64,000 nt of DNA from Agromyces atrinae (GTDB lineage Bacteria; Actinomycetota; Actinomycetes; Actinomycetales; Microbacteriaceae), in NCBI RefSeq assembly GCF_013407835.1, contig NZ_JACCBI010000001.1, positions 806,001 to 870,000 on the forward strand, given 5' to 3'. This document shows, piece after piece, positions 21,241 through 32,065 of this stretch; positions within the stretch are counted from its first letter, which is position 1; every line of letters starts with the position of its first letter. A program made the position numbers and the translations under genes. The notes under the pieces are model-generated. The model did not search any database and was not told the origin of the DNA. It saw only the letters and a list, made by a program, of their open reading frames with translations.

Positions 21241-22182
21241 TCAGGGCCGTGAGCGCGCTCGACCGAGCGGCTTTGTGGGCTTCATCAAGTCTACGACTTT
21301 TTGAGCGGCCTCGGCGACGTCGCGGTTCACGACCTCGTGATCGAACTCGGAAGCGGCCTCGAGCTCGACCTTCGCGGTCTCCAGCCGACGCTGCTGCTCG
21401 GCCGGTCCTTCGGTGCCGCGCCCCACTAGTCGACGGACGAGTTCGTCCCAGGTCGGCGGCTGGAGGAAGATGAGCGTCGCCTCGGGCATGGCCTCGCGAA
21501 CGGCCCGTGCGCCCTGGATGTCGATCTCGAGCAGGACGCTCGAACCGGCACGGATCGCGTCGTCGACGGGTCCGCGCGGCGTTCCGTAGCGCGAGGCGTT
21601 GTGGACCGTCGCCCACTCGAGGAGCTCCCCCTCGGCGATGAGACGGTCGAACTCGGCGTCGTCGACGAAGAAGTAGTGCTCCCCCTCGACCTCGCCGGGG
21701 CGCGGCTTCCGCGTCGTCGCCGACACCGAGAGCTTGACGTCGGGATGGTTGTCGCGGATGTACCCCGCGACCGTTCCCTTGCCGACGGCGGTCGGCCCGG
21801 CGAGCACGACGAGACGGCTGCCCGTTCCGCCGTGGGCGGCGACCCAGGCGCTCACGAACTCACGCAGGCGTCGGCGCTGCAGACGGCCGAGGCCGCCGAG
21901 CCGCTTCGCCGGCGAGATCTCGAGCTGCTCGAGGATGCGCTCGCGCTTGGTCACACCGATCGCGGGCATCGCCGTGAGGAACTCGGTGACCCGGAGTCTT
22001 CCCTCGACGCCCTCGGGGTCGTCGAAGGCGACGCGCAGCACGTCGAGCGGGCTGCGCTCCCCCGACGTGACGGCGGCCTTCACTTCGGCGCGTGCCCGGC
22101 GCGCCGCCACAGCGGCGCGAGAGGCCGCGACGCGGTCGACCTCGGGAATCGGACCGTGACCGCGATCGACCGACTCAGCCAC
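21241..22182 (-). CDS. gmk: Integration host factor (mIHF)-guanylate kinase fusion
   Basis: The C-terminal part (about 122-305) is guanylate kinase, which makes GDP from GMP: P-loop GPTAVGKGT at 129-137 and the GMP-binding stretch [19 protein letters not shown] at 154-172. The first 110 residues are a separate domain matching the actinobacterial nucleoid protein m[13 protein letters not shown] (27-36), a helix-two-turn-helix region and [20 protein letters not shown] (87-106). In mycobacteria mihF and gmk are two adjacent genes; here they form one 313-residue reading frame with no stop or restart signal visible at the join. GTG start overlaps the pyrF stop by 8 bases, with GGAGAAGG upstream. 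Confidence 0.92.
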   Translation of the reverse strand: MAESVDRGHGPIPEVDRVAASRAAVAARRARAEVKAAVTSGERSPLDVLRVAFDDPEGVEGRLRVTEFLTAMPAIGVTKRERILEQLEISPAKRLGGLGRLQRRRLREFVSAWVAAHGGTGSRLVVLAGPTAVGKGTVAGYIRDNHPDVKLSVSATTRKPRPGEVEGEHYFFVDDAEFDRLIAEGELLEWATVHNASRYGTPRGPVDDAIRAGSSVLLEIDIQGARAVREAMPEATLIFLQPPTWDELVRRLVGRGTEGPAEQQRRLETAKVELEAASEFDHEVVNRDVAEAAQKVVDLMKPTKPLGRARSRP

Positions 22183-23053
22183 GTGCCTTCTCCACTTCGT
22201 CGACCCGGCGCGCGATCGCGTCGGTGATCCCGTCGGGGCCCGCTTCGAGGAGCGAGCGGGACTCGCTCACGATGACGCCGCGCGCGAGCGCTCCGAAGGT
22301 CGAGCGGATGTCGGACACGGCGGCGCCCTGACTGCCGAAGCCCGGAGCGAGAACGGGGAGGATCGGGCCGGGCTGCTCGGAATCGCGGTCGATCCCGAAT
22401 CGCGAGAGGTCGAGCGTCGCGCCGAGGACGACTCCGATCGAGCCGAAACGCGCCTCAGCGCCATCCGCTCGTCGCGCGTTCCAGTCGGTGACGCCGCCCA
22501 CCATGGCGGCGGCGACCGTGTCGCCCTCGCGACTCGACGATTGCAGGACGGCCTGCTGGACGGCCGCTCCCTCGGGATTCGACGTCGCGGCGAGGACGAA
22601 TGCTCCCTTGCCGAGCGACTCGGCTCGTTCGAGCGTCGAGGCGAGCGAGCCGAGTCCCAGGTACGGCGAGAGCGTGATGGCGTCGACCTCGAGCGGGGAC
22701 CCCGGAGAGAGCCATGCGTCGCCGTAGGCCTCGACCGTCGAACCGATGTCGCCGCGCTTGACGTCGCCGATCACGAGAAGACCCGCCGACGCCGCGTGGG
22801 CGAGCACCCGTTCGAGCGCCGCGAATCCGCGAGAACCGAAGCGCTCGAAGAACGAGATCTGCGGCTTGACGATGCCGGCGCGGCCGTGCGCGGCGTCCAC
22901 CACGCGCAGTCCGAACTCACGCACGCCGTCGGCGTCGTCGGTCAGCCCCCACGAATCGAGCAGGCTCGCGTGGGGGTCGATGCCGACGCAGAGGCGCCCG
23001 AACCGATCGAACGCCGCGCCGAGGCGGTCGCCGAAACTCGCCGTATCGCTCAC
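22175..23053 (-). CDS. pyrF: Orotidine 5'-phosphate decarboxylase, type 2
   Basis: Last step of UMP synthesis. The 292-residue protein has the type 2 (mycobacterial/myxococcal) signature [15 protein letters not shown] with catalytic Asp and Lys near residues 95-97, and the N-terminal CVGIDPH. The GTG start overlaps the carB stop as GTGA. gmk follows with an 8-base overlap. Confidence 0.94.
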   Translation of the reverse strand: MSDTASFGDRLGAAFDRFGRLCVGIDPHASLLDSWGLTDDADGVREFGLRVVDAAHGRAGIVKPQISFFERFGSRGFAALERVLAHAASAGLLVIGDVKRGDIGSTVEAYGDAWLSPGSPLEVDAITLSPYLGLGSLASTLERAESLGKGAFVLAATSNPEGAAVQQAVLQSSSREGDTVAAAMVGGVTDWNARRADGAEARFGSIGVVLGATLDLSRFGIDRDSEQPGPILPVLAPGFGSQGAAVSDIRSTFGALARGVIVSESRSLLEAGPDGITDAIARRVDEVEKARG

Positions 23054-26000
23054 AGTGCGGCCTGCCGCCTCTCGGCGTACTCCTGCAGGCTCGTCACGTC
23101 GAAGCCGTGACGCACGACGTCGAGCGACGCGACGGCCGCCGAGAGCTCGGCGATCGTCGTGAAGAGCGGGATGTCGCCGCCGACGGCAGCGGCACGGATC
23201 TCGTAGCCGTCGGCACGCGCGGAACGACCGCTCGGCGTGTTGATGACGACGTCGACCTCACCGCGGTTGATCAGTTCGACGACCGAGTCGGCGCTGTCGT
23301 CGCTCTTCTCGTTGAACTTGAGCACGATCTCCGACTCGATGCCGTTGCGGCGGAGCACCTCGGCCGTTCCCTCGGTCGCCGTGATGCGGTAACCGAGTTC
23401 CTTGAGGCGGAGGACCGGGAGGATGATCGAACGCTTGTCGCGGTCGGCGACCGAGACGAAGACGGTGCCCTCGAGCGGCATCCCGCCGTACGCCGCAAGC
23501 TGGCTCTTCGCGAACGCGCGGGGGAAGTCGCGGTCGATGCCCATGACCTCACCGGTCGAGCGCATCTCCGGGCCGAGCACGGAGTCGACCATGCGGCCGT
23601 CGCGCGTGCGGAAGCGGTGGAAGGGAAGCACGGCCTCCTTGACGGCGACGGGCGAGTCGAACGGCACGCGAGAGCCGTCCTGCTCGGGGAGGAGGCCCTC
23701 GGCCTTGAGCGACGCGATCGAGTCGCCGACCATGACGCGGGACGCGGCCTTCGCGAGCGGGATGCCGAGCGCCTTCGAGACGAACGGCACCGTGCGGCTC
23801 GCACGCGGGTTCGCCTCGAGCACGTAGAGCACGCCCGCGCCGATCGCGAACTGCACGTTGAGCAGGCCTCGCACGCCGATGCCGCGGGCGATCTTGCCGG
23901 TCGCCTCGACGACGCGGTCGATCTGAGCGCGGCCGAGGGTCACGGGCGGGAGGGTGCAGCTCGAGTCGCCCGAGTGGATGCCGGCCTCTTCGAGGTGCTC
24001 CATGACACCGCCGATGTAGAGCTCCTCGCCGTCGTACAGTGCGTCGACGTCGATCTCGATCGCGTCGTCGAGGAAGCGGTCGACGAGCAGCGGGTGACCC
24101 GCGCCGACGATGCCCTGGCCCTCGATGCGCGCGAAGTAGTCCGCGAGCGACGGCGAGTCGTAGACGATCTCCATGCCGCGGCCGCCGAGCACGTAGCTCG
24201 GGCGCACGAGCACGGGGTACCCGATCTCCTCGGCGATGGTGACGGCGCCCTGCAGGTCGACGGCCGTGCCGTTGCGCGGGGCGAGCAGCCCGGCGTCGTC
24301 GAGGATGCCGGCGAAGAGGCCGCGCTCCTCGGCGAGGTCGATCGCCGAAGGGCTCGTTCCGAGGATCGGCACACCGGCGGCTTCGAGGCCCTTTGCGAGG
24401 CCGAGAGCGGTCTGGCCGCCGAGCTGCACGACGACGCCGACGAGCTCACCCGACTGCATCTCGGCGTGGATGACCTCGAGCACGTCTTCGAGCGTGAGCG
24501 GCTCGAAGTAGAGACGATCGCTCGTGTCGTAGTCGGTCGAGACGGTCTCGGGGTTGCAGTTGATCATGATCGTCTCGTACCCGGCGGCCGAGAGGGCGAA
24601 CGACGCGTGCACGCACGAGTAGTCGAACTCGACGCCCTGACCGATGCGGTTCGGACCCGATCCGAGGATGACGACCTTGCGGCGGTCACTCGGAGTGACC
24701 TCCGTCTCCTGGTCGAAGCTCGAGTAGTGGTACGGCGTGAGCGCGGGGAACTCGCCGGCGCACGTGTCGACAGTCTTGAACACCGGGCGGATGCCGAGGA
24801 TGTGACGCACCTCGCGGGCATCGGCCTCGCCGAAGCCGCGCAGCTGACCGATCTGGGCGTCGGAGAAGCCGTGGTCCTTGGCGTGGCGGAGGAGGTCGGT
24901 GTCGAGCGCCTCGGCGGTGCGGACCTCGTCGGCGATCTCGTTGATGAGGACGATCTGGTCGAGGAACCACGGGTCGATCTTCGTCGCCTCGAAGGCCTGC
25001 TCGATCGTCGCACCGAGGCGGAGCGCCTGCTGCACGAGCACGATGCGGCCGTCGGTGGGCGTGCGCGATTCTTCGAGCAGCTCGTCGACCGAGCGCGACT
25101 CGTCGCCCCAGTGGAAGCTCGAACCGCGCTTCTCGAGCGAGCGGAGGGCCTTCTGCAGCGCCGAGGCGTAGTTGCGGCCGATCGCCATCGCCTCGCCGAC
25201 CGACTTCATGGTCGTCGTGAGCGTCGGGTCGGCGGCCGGGAACTTCTCGAACGCGAACCGGGGCACCTTGACGACGACGTAGTCGAGCGTCGGCTCGAAG
25301 CTCGCGGGGGTGACCTTCGTGATGTCGTTCGGGATCTCGTCGAGGCGGTAGCCGATGGCGAGCTTCGCGGCGATCTTCGCGATCGCGAAGCCCGTGGCCT
25401 TCGAGGCGAGCGCGCTCGACCGCGAGACACGCGGGTTCATCTCGATGACGATGACACGGCCATCCTTCGGGTCGATGGCGAACTGGATGTTGCAGCCACC
25501 GGTGTCGACGCCGACGGCGCGGATGATGTCGATCGCGATGTCGCGGAGGTTCTGGTACTCGCGGTCAGTGAGCGTGAGCGCCGGCGCCACGGTGATCGAG
25601 TCACCCGTGTGCACGCCGACGGGGTCGACGTTCTCGATCGAGCAGACGACGACCGTGTTGTCGGCCGTGTCGCGCATGAGCTCGAGCTCGTACTCCTTCC
25701 AGCCGAGGATCGACTCCTCGAGGAGCACCTCGGTCGTCGGGCTCGAGTGGAGGCCGGCGGTGACGTAACGCACGAGATCGGCTTCGTCGTAGGCGAATCC
25801 CGAACCGAGTCCGCCCATCGTGAAGGACGGCCGGACGACGAGCGGGTAGCCGAGGTCCTCGGCGAAGGTCTTCGCCTCCTCGAGCGTGCGGGCGATGTGC
25901 GAGCGGGCGACGTCGGCACCGGCATCCAGGACGAGCTGCTTGAAGAGCTGGCGGTCCTCACCCTTCTGGATCGCCTCGACCTTCGCACCGATGAGTTCGA

Positions 26001-26337
26001 CGCCGTGCTTCTCGAGGATTCCCGCGTCGTGCAGGGCGATCGCCGCGTTGAGCGCGGTCTGGCCGCCGAGGGTCGGGAGGATCGCGTCGGGGCGCTCCTT
26101 GATGATGATCGACTCGATGATCTCCGACGTGATCGGCTCGATGTAGGTCGCATCGGCGAAGTCGGGGTCGGTCATGATCGTGGCCGGGTTCGGGTTCACG
26201 AGGATGACGCGGACGCCCTCCGCGCGGAGGACGCGGCAGGCCTGGGTTCCCGAGTAGTCGAACTCGGCCGCCTGGCCGATGACGATCGGGCCGGACCCGA
26301 TGACGAGAACGCTGTTGATGTCGTCGCGCTTGGGCAT
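23050..26337 (-). CDS. carB: Carbamoyl-phosphate synthase large chain
   Basis: Makes carbamoyl phosphate for pyrimidines and arginine from bicarbonate, ATP and ammonia from CarA. The 1095-residue protein has two duplicated ATP-grasp halves (about 1-400 and 550-940) joined by an oligomerisation region, each starting with a [12 protein letters not shown] or [12 protein letters not shown] motif, and a C-terminal MGS-like allosteric domain from about 950. The start ATG shares a base with the carA stop (TGATG), giving tight coupling of the two subunits. Confidence 0.97.
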   Translation of the reverse strand: MPKRDDINSVLVIGSGPIVIGQAAEFDYSGTQACRVLRAEGVRVILVNPNPATIMTDPDFADATYIEPITSEIIESIIIKERPDAILPTLGGQTALNAAIALHDAGILEKHGVELIGAKVEAIQKGEDRQLFKQLVLDAGADVARSHIARTLEEAKTFAEDLGYPLVVRPSFTMGGLGSGFAYDEADLVRYVTAGLHSSPTTEVLLEESILGWKEYELELMRDTADNTVVVCSIENVDPVGVHTGDSITVAPALTLTDREYQNLRDIAIDIIRAVGVDTGGCNIQFAIDPKDGRVIVIEMNPRVSRSSALASKATGFAIAKIAAKLAIGYRLDEIPNDITKVTPASFEPTLDYVVVKVPRFAFEKFPAADPTLTTTMKSVGEAMAIGRNYASALQKALRSLEKRGSSFHWGDESRSVDELLEESRTPTDGRIVLVQQALRLGATIEQAFEATKIDPWFLDQIVLINEIADEVRTAEALDTDLLRHAKDHGFSDAQIGQLRGFGEADAREVRHILGIRPVFKTVDTCAGEFPALTPYHYSSFDQETEVTPSDRRKVVILGSGPNRIGQGVEFDYSCVHASFALSAAGYETIMINCNPETVSTDYDTSDRLYFEPLTLEDVLEVIHAEMQSGELVGVVVQLGGQTALGLAKGLEAAGVPILGTSPSAIDLAEERGLFAGILDDAGLLAPRNGTAVDLQGAVTIAEEIGYPVLVRPSYVLGGRGMEIVYDSPSLADYFARIEGQGIVGAGHPLLVDRFLDDAIEIDVDALYDGEELYIGGVMEHLEEAGIHSGDSSCTLPPVTLGRAQIDRVVEATGKIARGIGVRGLLNVQFAIGAGVLYVLEANPRASRTVPFVSKALGIPLAKAASRVMVGDSIASLKAEGLLPEQDGSRVPFDSPVAVKEAVLPFHRFRTRDGRMVDSVLGPEMRSTGEVMGIDRDFPRAFAKSQLAAYGGMPLEGTVFVSVADRDKRSIILPVLRLKELGYRITATEGTAEVLRRNGIESEIVLKFNEKSDDSADSVVELINRGEVDVVINTPSGRSARADGYEIRAAAVGGDIPLFTTIAELSAAVASLDVVRHGFDVTSLQEYAERRQAAL

Positions 26338-27503
26338 CAGGCGTGAGTCTCCTTGTTGGCGGTGGTCGCGAGCACCATGTCGCGGAAGCGGTCGAAGAGG
26401 TAGTTGGCGTCGTGCGGGCCGGCCGCCGACTCGGGGTGGTACTGCACCGAGAACGCCGGGATGTCGAGGCAGTTGAGGCCCTCGACCACGTTGTCGTTGA
26501 GGCCGTAGTGGCTCACCTCGACGCGGCCGAAGCCCTCACGCGAGTCGCTCACGCCCTCGATGGGCGCGTCGACGGCGAATCCGTGGTTGTGCGCGGTGAT
26601 CTCGACGCGGCCGGTCGCCTTGTCGAGCACGGGCTGGTTGATGCCGCGGTGACCGAACGGCAGCTTGTAGGTGCCGAAGCCGAGGGCGCGGCCGAGGAGC
26701 TGGTTGCCGAAGCAGATGCCGAAGTAGGGCACGCCCGAGCGGAGCGCGGTGCGGAGGATCTCGACGTGCTGGTCGGACGCGCTCGGGTCGCCGGGGCCGT
26801 TCGAGTAGAAGAGGGCGCTCGGCGCGATGCCGAGGATCTCGTCGGCCGTGACCGACTGGGGGAACACCTCGACGTCGAAGCCGCGCTCCGCGAGGTAGGT
26901 GAGGGTCGAGTTCTTGACGCCGAGGTCGAGGACGGCGACCGTCCCGACCTTCTCGCCGACGGCGGGGAGCGAGTAGCGCTCCGACGTCGACACCGTGCCC
27001 GAGAGGTTCTGACCGCTCATCTCGGCGCCCGAGCGCACGAGTTCGAGCTGCTCGGCGTTCGAGAGCGTCGCGTCGTCGCCCGAGAAGATGCCGGCGCGCA
27101 TCGCACCGCCGGAGCGGATGTGGCGGGTGAGCGCGCGCGTGTCGATGCCGCTGATGCCGACGACTCCCCCGTCGACGAGGTCGTCGTCGAGGCTGCGCTG
27201 CGCGCGGAAGTTCGACACGACGCGGGAGGGGTCGCGCACGACGAAGCCCGCGACCCAGATGCGCGACGACTCCATGTCGGTGTCGTTCGCACCAGTGTTG
27301 CCGATGTGCGGCGCGGTCATGAGCACGATCTGCCCCGCGTACGACGGGTCGGTCAGGGTCTCCTGGTAGCCGGTCATGCCGGTCGCGAAGACGGCCTCGC
27401 CGAGCGTGCGCCCGCGAGCGCCGTATGCACGACCGGTGAACCGGGTGCCGTCCTCGAGGACGAGGACGGCGGGGCCGCCCGAACGGGTTCCGGGAGTCGC
27501 CAT
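26337..27503 (-). CDS. carA: Carbamoyl-phosphate synthase small chain (glutaminase)
   Basis: Glutamine amidotransferase subunit that supplies ammonia to CarB. The 388-residue protein has an N-terminal CPSase domain ([15 protein letters not shown], about 15-29) and a class I glutaminase domain with nucleophile Cys in GICFGNQ near 254 and the HPE triad ([13 protein letters not shown]) near 360. The ATG at 27503 is chosen because it starts just before the conserved VLEDG block; it lies directly behind the preceding gene's stop. Confidence 0.95.
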   Translation of the reverse strand: MATPGTRSGGPAVLVLEDGTRFTGRAYGARGRTLGEAVFATGMTGYQETLTDPSYAGQIVLMTAPHIGNTGANDTDMESSRIWVAGFVVRDPSRVVSNFRAQRSLDDDLVDGGVVGISGIDTRALTRHIRSGGAMRAGIFSGDDATLSNAEQLELVRSGAEMSGQNLSGTVSTSERYSLPAVGEKVGTVAVLDLGVKNSTLTYLAERGFDVEVFPQSVTADEILGIAPSALFYSNGPGDPSASDQHVEILRTALRSGVPYFGICFGNQLLGRALGFGTYKLPFGHRGINQPVLDKATGRVEITAHNHGFAVDAPIEGVSDSREGFGRVEVSHYGLNDNVVEGLNCLDIPAFSVQYHPESAAGPHDANYLFDRFRDMVLATTANKETHA

Positions 27504-27504
27504 G

Positions 27505-28032
27505 TCAGGCCTCTCTTTCGATGATGCTGCCGGTGCGTCCGGCGATGAGTGAACGGAGTGCGTCGATGATCTTCGACGTGTCGTCGAGGTATCGGGCACG
27601 GAAGTAGCTGTCGACCGACGGGTGCGCGTCGTCACCGTCGGCGGTCCACGTCACGACGACGAGACCGTGCGGCTCGACACCGCGGTCGATCGCCCACGTG
27701 GCTCGGTCGGCCCCCGTGATCGCGCTCGTCGGGATGAACGTCTCCGACTCCCCCGGGATCTCGAGGCGCAGACCGTCGGCGGTGACCGCGAGTCGTGCGG
27801 AGGCGCGGAAGGCGAGACCGCGCACGGCGAGGCGCTCGTGGGGAACCTCGTGCGGGGTCGTCGCGACGTAGAAGACGTCGGCCGCGAGGATCTCGTCGCC
27901 GGCCGTCGCGGGCAGCTCGTAGGCGGAGAGCCCCGAGTCGCGTCGGCGGCGCGCACGCCAGGACAGGATCATGAGTGTCACCGCGAGGGCGACGACGACG
28001 ACCGTGATGACGGTGGGCAGCACTTTATCCAC
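27505..28032 (-). CDS. Membrane-anchored PH-like protein of the pyr operon
   Basis: A 175-residue protein of unknown function with one N-terminal membrane helix (about 7-24) followed by RARRRR, which predicts a cytosolic C-terminal domain. That domain is rich in beta strands and resembles PH-like actinobacterial proteins. A gene in the same place, between pyrC and carA, is present in mycobacteria (Rv1382), so this is a conserved part of the operon. GTG at 28032, with GGAGG six bases upstream, overlaps the pyrC stop by 8 bases; a second GTG three codons on is possible. No catalytic motif is visible. Confidence 0.8.
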   Translation of the reverse strand: MDKVLPTVITVVVVALAVTLMILSWRARRRRDSGLSAYELPATAGDEILAADVFYVATTPHEVPHERLAVRGLAFRASARLAVTADGLRLEIPGESETFIPTSAITGADRATWAIDRGVEPHGLVVVTWTADGDDAHPSVDSYFRARYLDDTSKIIDALRSLIAGRTGSIIEREA

Positions 28033-29341
28033 GTGCGGCCTCCGCGATCTCGTCGACGGGTCGCACGGCGCCGTCGAGGACCGTCGCGTAGCCCGCGTGA
28101 AACGTCGCGACGACGCGGCCGGGCAGTGCACGGCCGAGGTACGGCGAGTTGACGCTGCGGCCCGCGAGGTCACCGGTCGAGAACTCGCGCGAGGCCGTCG
28201 GGTCGTAGAGCGTGATCTCCGCGGGCGATCCGACGGCGATCGGCTGCCCCTGGCCGTCGAGGCGCCCGATGCGAGCGGGAGCGCTCGAGAGAACGCGCGC
28301 GACGTCGGTCCAGTCGAGCAGACCGTTCTCGACGACGGAGGCATGCACCACCGAGAGAGCGGACTCGAGGCCGACCATGCCGTTCGCCGCGGCATCCCAT
28401 TCGCTCTCCTTGGCCTCGACGGGGTGCGGGGCGTGGTCGGTCGCGACGATGTCGATCGTGCCGTCGGCGAGTGCCGCACGGAGCGCCTCGACGTCTTCGG
28501 CACAGCGGAGGGGCGGGTTGACCTTGAAGCGCGCGTCGTAGCTCGCGACGAGGTCTTCGGTGAGGAGGAGGTGGTGGGGCGTGACCTCGGCGGTGACGTC
28601 GATGCCGCGCGCCTTCGCCCACCGGATGACCTCGACCGAACCAGCGGTCGAGACGTGGCAGACGTGGAGTCGGCCGCCGACGTGCTCGGCGAGCAGGACG
28701 TCGCGCGCGATGATCGACTCTTCCGCGACGGCGGGCCAGCCGGTGAGGCCGAGCTCGCCCGACAGTGCGCCCTCGTTCATCTGCGCGCCCTCGGTGAGGC
28801 GCGGCTCCTGAGCGTGCTGGGCGACGACGCCGTCGAAGGCCTTCACGTACTCGAGGGCACGGCGCATCAGCAGAGGGTCGTAGACGCAGAACCCGTCGTC
28901 GGAGAAGACCCGAACGCGCGCACGAGACGAGGCCATGGCGCCGAGTTCGGCGAGACGTTCACCCTTGAGTCCGACGGTGACGGCGCCGATCGGCTGGACG
29001 GTCGCGAAGCCGGCCGCCTCGCCGAGCCGCAGCTCCTGCTCGACGACGCCGGCGGTGTCGGCGACGGGCGATGTGTTGGCCATCGCGAACACCGCCGTGA
29101 ATCCTCCGGCCGCGGCCGCGCGCGTTCCCGTGAGGACCGTCTCGCTCTGCTCGTAACCGGGCTCGCGGAGGTGCGTGTGCAAGTCGACGAGACCCGGCAG
29201 TGCGAGCAGCCCGTCGCCGTCGACGACGGTCGCGCCCGTCGCGTCGAGGTTCGACCCCACGGCGAGGATCGTCTCGTCGAAGAGGATGTCGGCGCGGGTG
29301 CCGTCGGGCAGCGTCGCGCCCGTGACGAGGTGGCGGGTCAT
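28025..29341 (-). CDS. pyrC: Dihydroorotase
   Basis: Third step of UMP synthesis, cyclising carbamoyl aspartate. The 438-residue class I enzyme has the zinc ligands His55 and His57 in [15 protein letters not shown] and the downstream ATDHAPHP motif. It starts in an ATGA overlap with the pyrB stop. Length and motifs are complete, so it should be catalytic rather than a structural pseudo-dihydroorotase. Confidence 0.96.
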   Translation of the reverse strand: MTRHLVTGATLPDGTRADILFDETILAVGSNLDATGATVVDGDGLLALPGLVDLHTHLREPGYEQSETVLTGTRAAAAGGFTAVFAMANTSPVADTAGVVEQELRLGEAAGFATVQPIGAVTVGLKGERLAELGAMASSRARVRVFSDDGFCVYDPLLMRRALEYVKAFDGVVAQHAQEPRLTEGAQMNEGALSGELGLTGWPAVAEESIIARDVLLAEHVGGRLHVCHVSTAGSVEVIRWAKARGIDVTAEVTPHHLLLTEDLVASYDARFKVNPPLRCAEDVEALRAALADGTIDIVATDHAPHPVEAKESEWDAAANGMVGLESALSVVHASVVENGLLDWTDVARVLSSAPARIGRLDGQGQPIAVGSPAEITLYDPTASREFSTGDLAGRSVNSPYLGRALPGRVVATFHAGYATVLDGAVRPVDEIAEAARG

Positions 29342-30291
29342 GCCGTGGCCTCGCGTTCGCCCGACAGCAGCAGATAGAGGGCAGCCATTCTCACCGAGAC
29401 TCCGTTCGAGACCTGTTCGAGCACCGTCGACTGGGGGGAATCGGCGGCGGCGGAGGAGATCTCCAGTCCGCGATTCATCGGCCCGGGGTGCATGACAATG
29501 CTAGTCGGCGCGAGCCTGTGGAATCGCTCGTCGTCGAGCCCCCAGGTTCGCGAATACTCCCGGCTGTTCGGGAAAAACGCCGCGTTCATGCGCTCGGCCT
29601 GGATGCGCAGCATCATGACGACGTCGGGGCCGGCGGCCAGGGCCGCATCGAGGTCGTAGCCGACCGTGACGGGCCACGCCGTGAGGTCGACGGGAACGAG
29701 CGTGGGCGGAGCGACGAGCGTGACGTCGGCGCCGAGGGTCGACAGCAGCCAGACGTTCGATCGCGCGACGCGCGAGTGCAGGATGTCGCCGACGATGACG
29801 ACTCTCACCCCCGCGAGGTCTCGACCCCGCGATGCCGCGCCGTGCAGGCGGCGTCGGATCGTGAACGCATCGAGGAGGGCCTGCGTGGGGTGCTCATGGG
29901 TTCCGTCGCCGGCATTGATGACGCCGGCGTCGATCCATCCGCTCGTCGCGAGCGTCTGGGGTGCACCCGACGCGCCGTGCCGGATCACGACGCCGTCGGC
30001 GCCGATCGCCTGCAGAGTCTGCGCCGTGTCCTTGAGGCTCTCGCCCTTCGAGACGCTCGAGCCCTTGGCGCTGAAGTTGATGACGTCGGCCGAGAGCCGC
30101 TTGGCCGCGGCCTCGAACGAGATGCGCGTGCGGGTCGAGTCCTCGAAGAAGAGGTTGACGACGGTCTTGCCGCGGAGCGTCGGGAGCTTCTTGACCTCGC
30201 GCAACTGCACGGCGGCCATGTCCTCGGCGATGTCGAGGATCTCGATCGCCTCGGCGCGGGTGAGGTCGCGGGTCGAGAGGAGGTGCCGCAT
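29338..30291 (-). CDS. pyrB: Aspartate carbamoyltransferase catalytic chain
   Basis: Second step of UMP synthesis, joining carbamoyl phosphate and aspartate. The 317-residue protein has the carbamoyl-phosphate loop STRTR at 52-56, [10 protein letters not shown] near 130 and HPGPMNRG in the C-terminal half. The ATG at 30291 shares one base with the pyrR stop (TGATG); the GTG codon just before it (30294) is the alternative. No regulatory pyrI chain is present, as usual in Gram-positives. Confidence 0.95.
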   Translation of the reverse strand: MRHLLSTRDLTRAEAIEILDIAEDMAAVQLREVKKLPTLRGKTVVNLFFEDSTRTRISFEAAAKRLSADVINFSAKGSSVSKGESLKDTAQTLQAIGADGVVIRHGASGAPQTLATSGWIDAGVINAGDGTHEHPTQALLDAFTIRRRLHGAASRGRDLAGVRVVIVGDILHSRVARSNVWLLSTLGADVTLVAPPTLVPVDLTAWPVTVGYDLDAALAAGPDVVMMLRIQAERMNAAFFPNSREYSRTWGLDDERFHRLAPTSIVMHPGPMNRGLEISSAAADSPQSTVLEQVSNGVSVRMAALYLLLSGEREATA

Positions 30292-30830
30292 CACTGCACG
30301 CCCCCATCGATCGTGACGCTGTCGTCGCCGTCGATCTCGGCGAGGTGCACGTTGATGCGCTCCGAGCTCGCGCTCGGAAGGTTCTTCCCGACGAAGTCGG
30401 CGCGGATCGGGAACTCGCGGTGACCGCGATCGACGAGGACGGCGAGTCGCACGGCACGGGCGCGGCCGAGATCTCCGAGCGCGTCGAACGCCGCTCGGAT
30501 CGTGCGGCCCGAGTAGAGCACGTCGTCGACGAGAACGACGACGCGGTCGTCGATGCCGCCGGTGGGGATGTCGGTGGGGCCGGGCGTTCGCGTACGAGTC
30601 CGCGACAGATCGTCGCGGTACATCGTCACGTCGAGCGTGCCGGTCGGAACCTCGACGTCGGAGATCTCGCGGATCACGCGGGCGAGGCGTTCGGCGAGGA
30701 AGATGCCCCGTGTCGGGATGCCGAGGAGAACGAGATTCTCGGCCCCACGATTCGATTCGAGGATCTCGTGAGCGATTCGAGTGATCGCTCGGGCGATATC
30801 AGCCTGTTGCAGCACGGTACGCGCAGCCAC
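30291..30830 (-). CDS. pyrR: Pyrimidine operon regulator / uracil phosphoribosyltransferase
   Basis: RNA-binding regulator that senses UMP and binds the operon leader; family members also have weak uracil phosphoribosyltransferase activity. The 179-residue protein has the PRPP loop [13 protein letters not shown] at 98-110 and [20 protein letters not shown] at 23-42. GTG start with AAGGGAG upstream, which itself lies inside the predicted PyrR-binding RNA element. It heads the pyr genes. Confidence 0.95.
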   Translation of the reverse strand: MAARTVLQQADIARAITRIAHEILESNRGAENLVLLGIPTRGIFLAERLARVIREISDVEVPTGTLDVTMYRDDLSRTRTRTPGPTDIPTGGIDDRVVVLVDDVLYSGRTIRAAFDALGDLGRARAVRLAVLVDRGHREFPIRADFVGKNLPSASSERINVHLAEIDGDDSVTIDGGVQ

Positions 30831-30833
30831 GCT

Positions 30834-30862
30834 GACTCCCTTCTCCGCCTCACAGGACGGTC
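30834..30862 (-). promoter_or_regulatory. PyrR-binding RNA element over the pyrR ribosome binding site
   Basis: The transcript reads GACCGTCCTGTGAGGCGG followed by AGAAGGGAGTC. It matches the PyrR anti-antiterminator loop pattern (UCCNGNGAGGC then AAGG). Outer bases GAC/GUC and inner UCC/GGA can pair. The Shine-Dalgarno AAGGGAG is inside the element, so binding would block pyrR translation, as shown for mycobacterial pyr leaders. A weak -10 (TACAGT, 30884-30889 on the minus strand) lies 22 bases upstream. Confidence 0.75.
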
Positions 30863-30898
30863 TTAAAGGTTGTCGGTCGATCTACTGTACCGGACGCG

Positions 30899-30937
30899 AC
30901 GACGACCCCGTCCGCTCGCGCGGATCGGGGCCGTCGT
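30899..30937 (-). terminator. Strong hairpin between the lytic-protein gene and pyrR
   Basis: Minus-strand RNA folds as ACGACGGCCCCGATCCGC-GCGA-GCGGACGGGGTCGTCGT: 17 pairs with one bulged A and one G-U pair, closed by a GCGA tetraloop. It starts 17 bases behind the stop at 30955. There is no T-run, but many actinobacterial terminators lack one. It would separate the gene upstream from the pyr operon. Confidence 0.7.
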
Positions 30938-30954
30938 GGGTCACCGAGCTGGGA

Positions 30955-31869
30955 TCAGTACCAGCCGCTCGACTCCGAGTGCTCCCACGCACCGCACGGC
31001 GAGCCGTGGCGGTTGGCGATGTAGCCGAGGCCCCACGCGATCTGCGTCGCGGGGTTCGTCTGCCAGTCGGCGCCGGCGCTCGCCATCTTGTTGCCGGGCA
31101 GGGCCTGCGGGATTCCCGTGGCGCCGCTCGACGAGTTGTAGGCGTTGACGTTCCAGCCGGACTCCTTGTTCCAGAGCGCGACGAGGCAACCGAACTGGTC
31201 GTCGCCCCAGCCGTAGTTCGCGGCCATCATGTCGCGAGCGATGGCCTGGGCCTCGCTCGGGTTCGAGGGAGCGGTCGGGCGTGAGGCGCCGACGCTCGCC
31301 GATGCGGCGGCTTCGGCTGCAGCAGCCTCGGCGGCAGCGGCTTCAGCGGCCGCTGCCGCGGCGGCCTCAGCAGCGATCCGGTCGGCCTCGGCGGTCGCGG
31401 CCTTCACGGCGGCGGCCTGCTCGGCGGCTTGCTCGGACAGCAGGAAGATGCGCTTCGGGGCGAGGAGGTCGTGCTGCGCGAGCGACGCGACGGTCGTCTC
31501 GAGTGCTGCAGCATCGGTCTTGCCCGCGGCGGCGGCGATCGCGGCGCTCGCATCGGCGAGGGTGATCTCGGCCTTCTGCGCGGCTCGCGCATCGAGGACG
31601 GTGCTCGCGTGCTGCAGGTGCTCGGCGTCGAGGCCTCGGCTGTTCGTGAGTGCGGCCGTCTCGGCGATGCGCTCGTTCTGAGCGGTGACGGCCGACTGGA
31701 TGACGAACCCGGTGCCGGCGAGGGCTCCGATGGTGACGATGGCTCCGGCGGCGAGGATCGAATCGCGCATCGGCCGGCTCTTACGTCGGCGTCCGTGCTC
31801 GCGGGGCGAGCCGGTTTCAGGGGTGGTGCTGGCGGGACTGGACGGGAAAAGGTTTCGCATAGGCTTCAC
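30955..31869 (-). CDS. Secreted/anchored protein with aggregation-promoting-factor (lysozyme-like) C-terminal domain
   Basis: A 304-residue protein with a short basic N-terminus, one hydrophobic helix (about 38-58) acting as signal anchor, a long helical region very rich in Ala/Glu (about 90-200) and a C-terminal lytic-transglycosylase-like domain (about 208-304). That domain shows LWNKESGWNVNAYNSSSGATGIPQ with the putative catalytic Glu, and QIAWGLGYIANRHGSPCGAW. It probably acts on peptidoglycan outside the membrane. GTG at 31869 or ATG at 31860 could start it; neither has a clear Shine-Dalgarno. Natural substrate is not known. Confidence 0.82.
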   Translation of the reverse strand: MKPMRNLFPSSPASTTPETGSPREHGRRRKSRPMRDSILAAGAIVTIGALAGTGFVIQSAVTAQNERIAETAALTNSRGLDAEHLQHASTVLDARAAQKAEITLADASAAIAAAAGKTDAAALETTVASLAQHDLLAPKRIFLLSEQAAEQAAAVKAATAEADRIAAEAAAAAAAEAAAAEAAAAEAAASASVGASRPTAPSNPSEAQAIARDMMAANYGWGDDQFGCLVALWNKESGWNVNAYNSSSGATGIPQALPGNKMASAGADWQTNPATQIAWGLGYIANRHGSPCGAWEHSESSGWY

Positions 31870-31873
31870 ATTC

Positions 31874-31902
31874 GGTCCGCGGCGCAGAGCGCGTGGCGGA
31901 CC
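31874..31902 (-). promoter_or_regulatory. 7-bp hairpin just upstream of the lytic-protein start
   Basis: Arms GGTCCGC and GCGGACC pair perfectly around a 15-base loop, four bases before the GTG start at 31869 in the 196-base leader region. It could mask the start codon. Apart from this hairpin I see nothing recognisable in 31903-32065; a c-di-AMP riboswitch, common before such genes, was looked for and not found. Confidence 0.4.
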
Positions 31903-32065
31903 TCATCAACAATCGTTTCGGCTTCAGTGGGGGGTGCATCGCGGGGGCGCGATACAAAGCCGCAAGTATGTCGACGCCGTCTCCACGGTCACCGGGTGAA
32001 TGCTGTTAATGCCCTGAGAATTCGGATTCTTCCGTAGACGAAATCGCCGGTTTCGACAGGGCCGC

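Noticed and set aside
23107..26346. A 1079-codon open frame opposite carB
   Set aside because: Same antisense shadow effect; the other strand encodes a complete carbamoyl-phosphate synthase.
31870..32065. c-di-AMP (ydaO-type) riboswitch before the lytic-protein gene
   Set aside because: The conserved blocks expected for that riboswitch are not present; only a 7-bp hairpin is seen.
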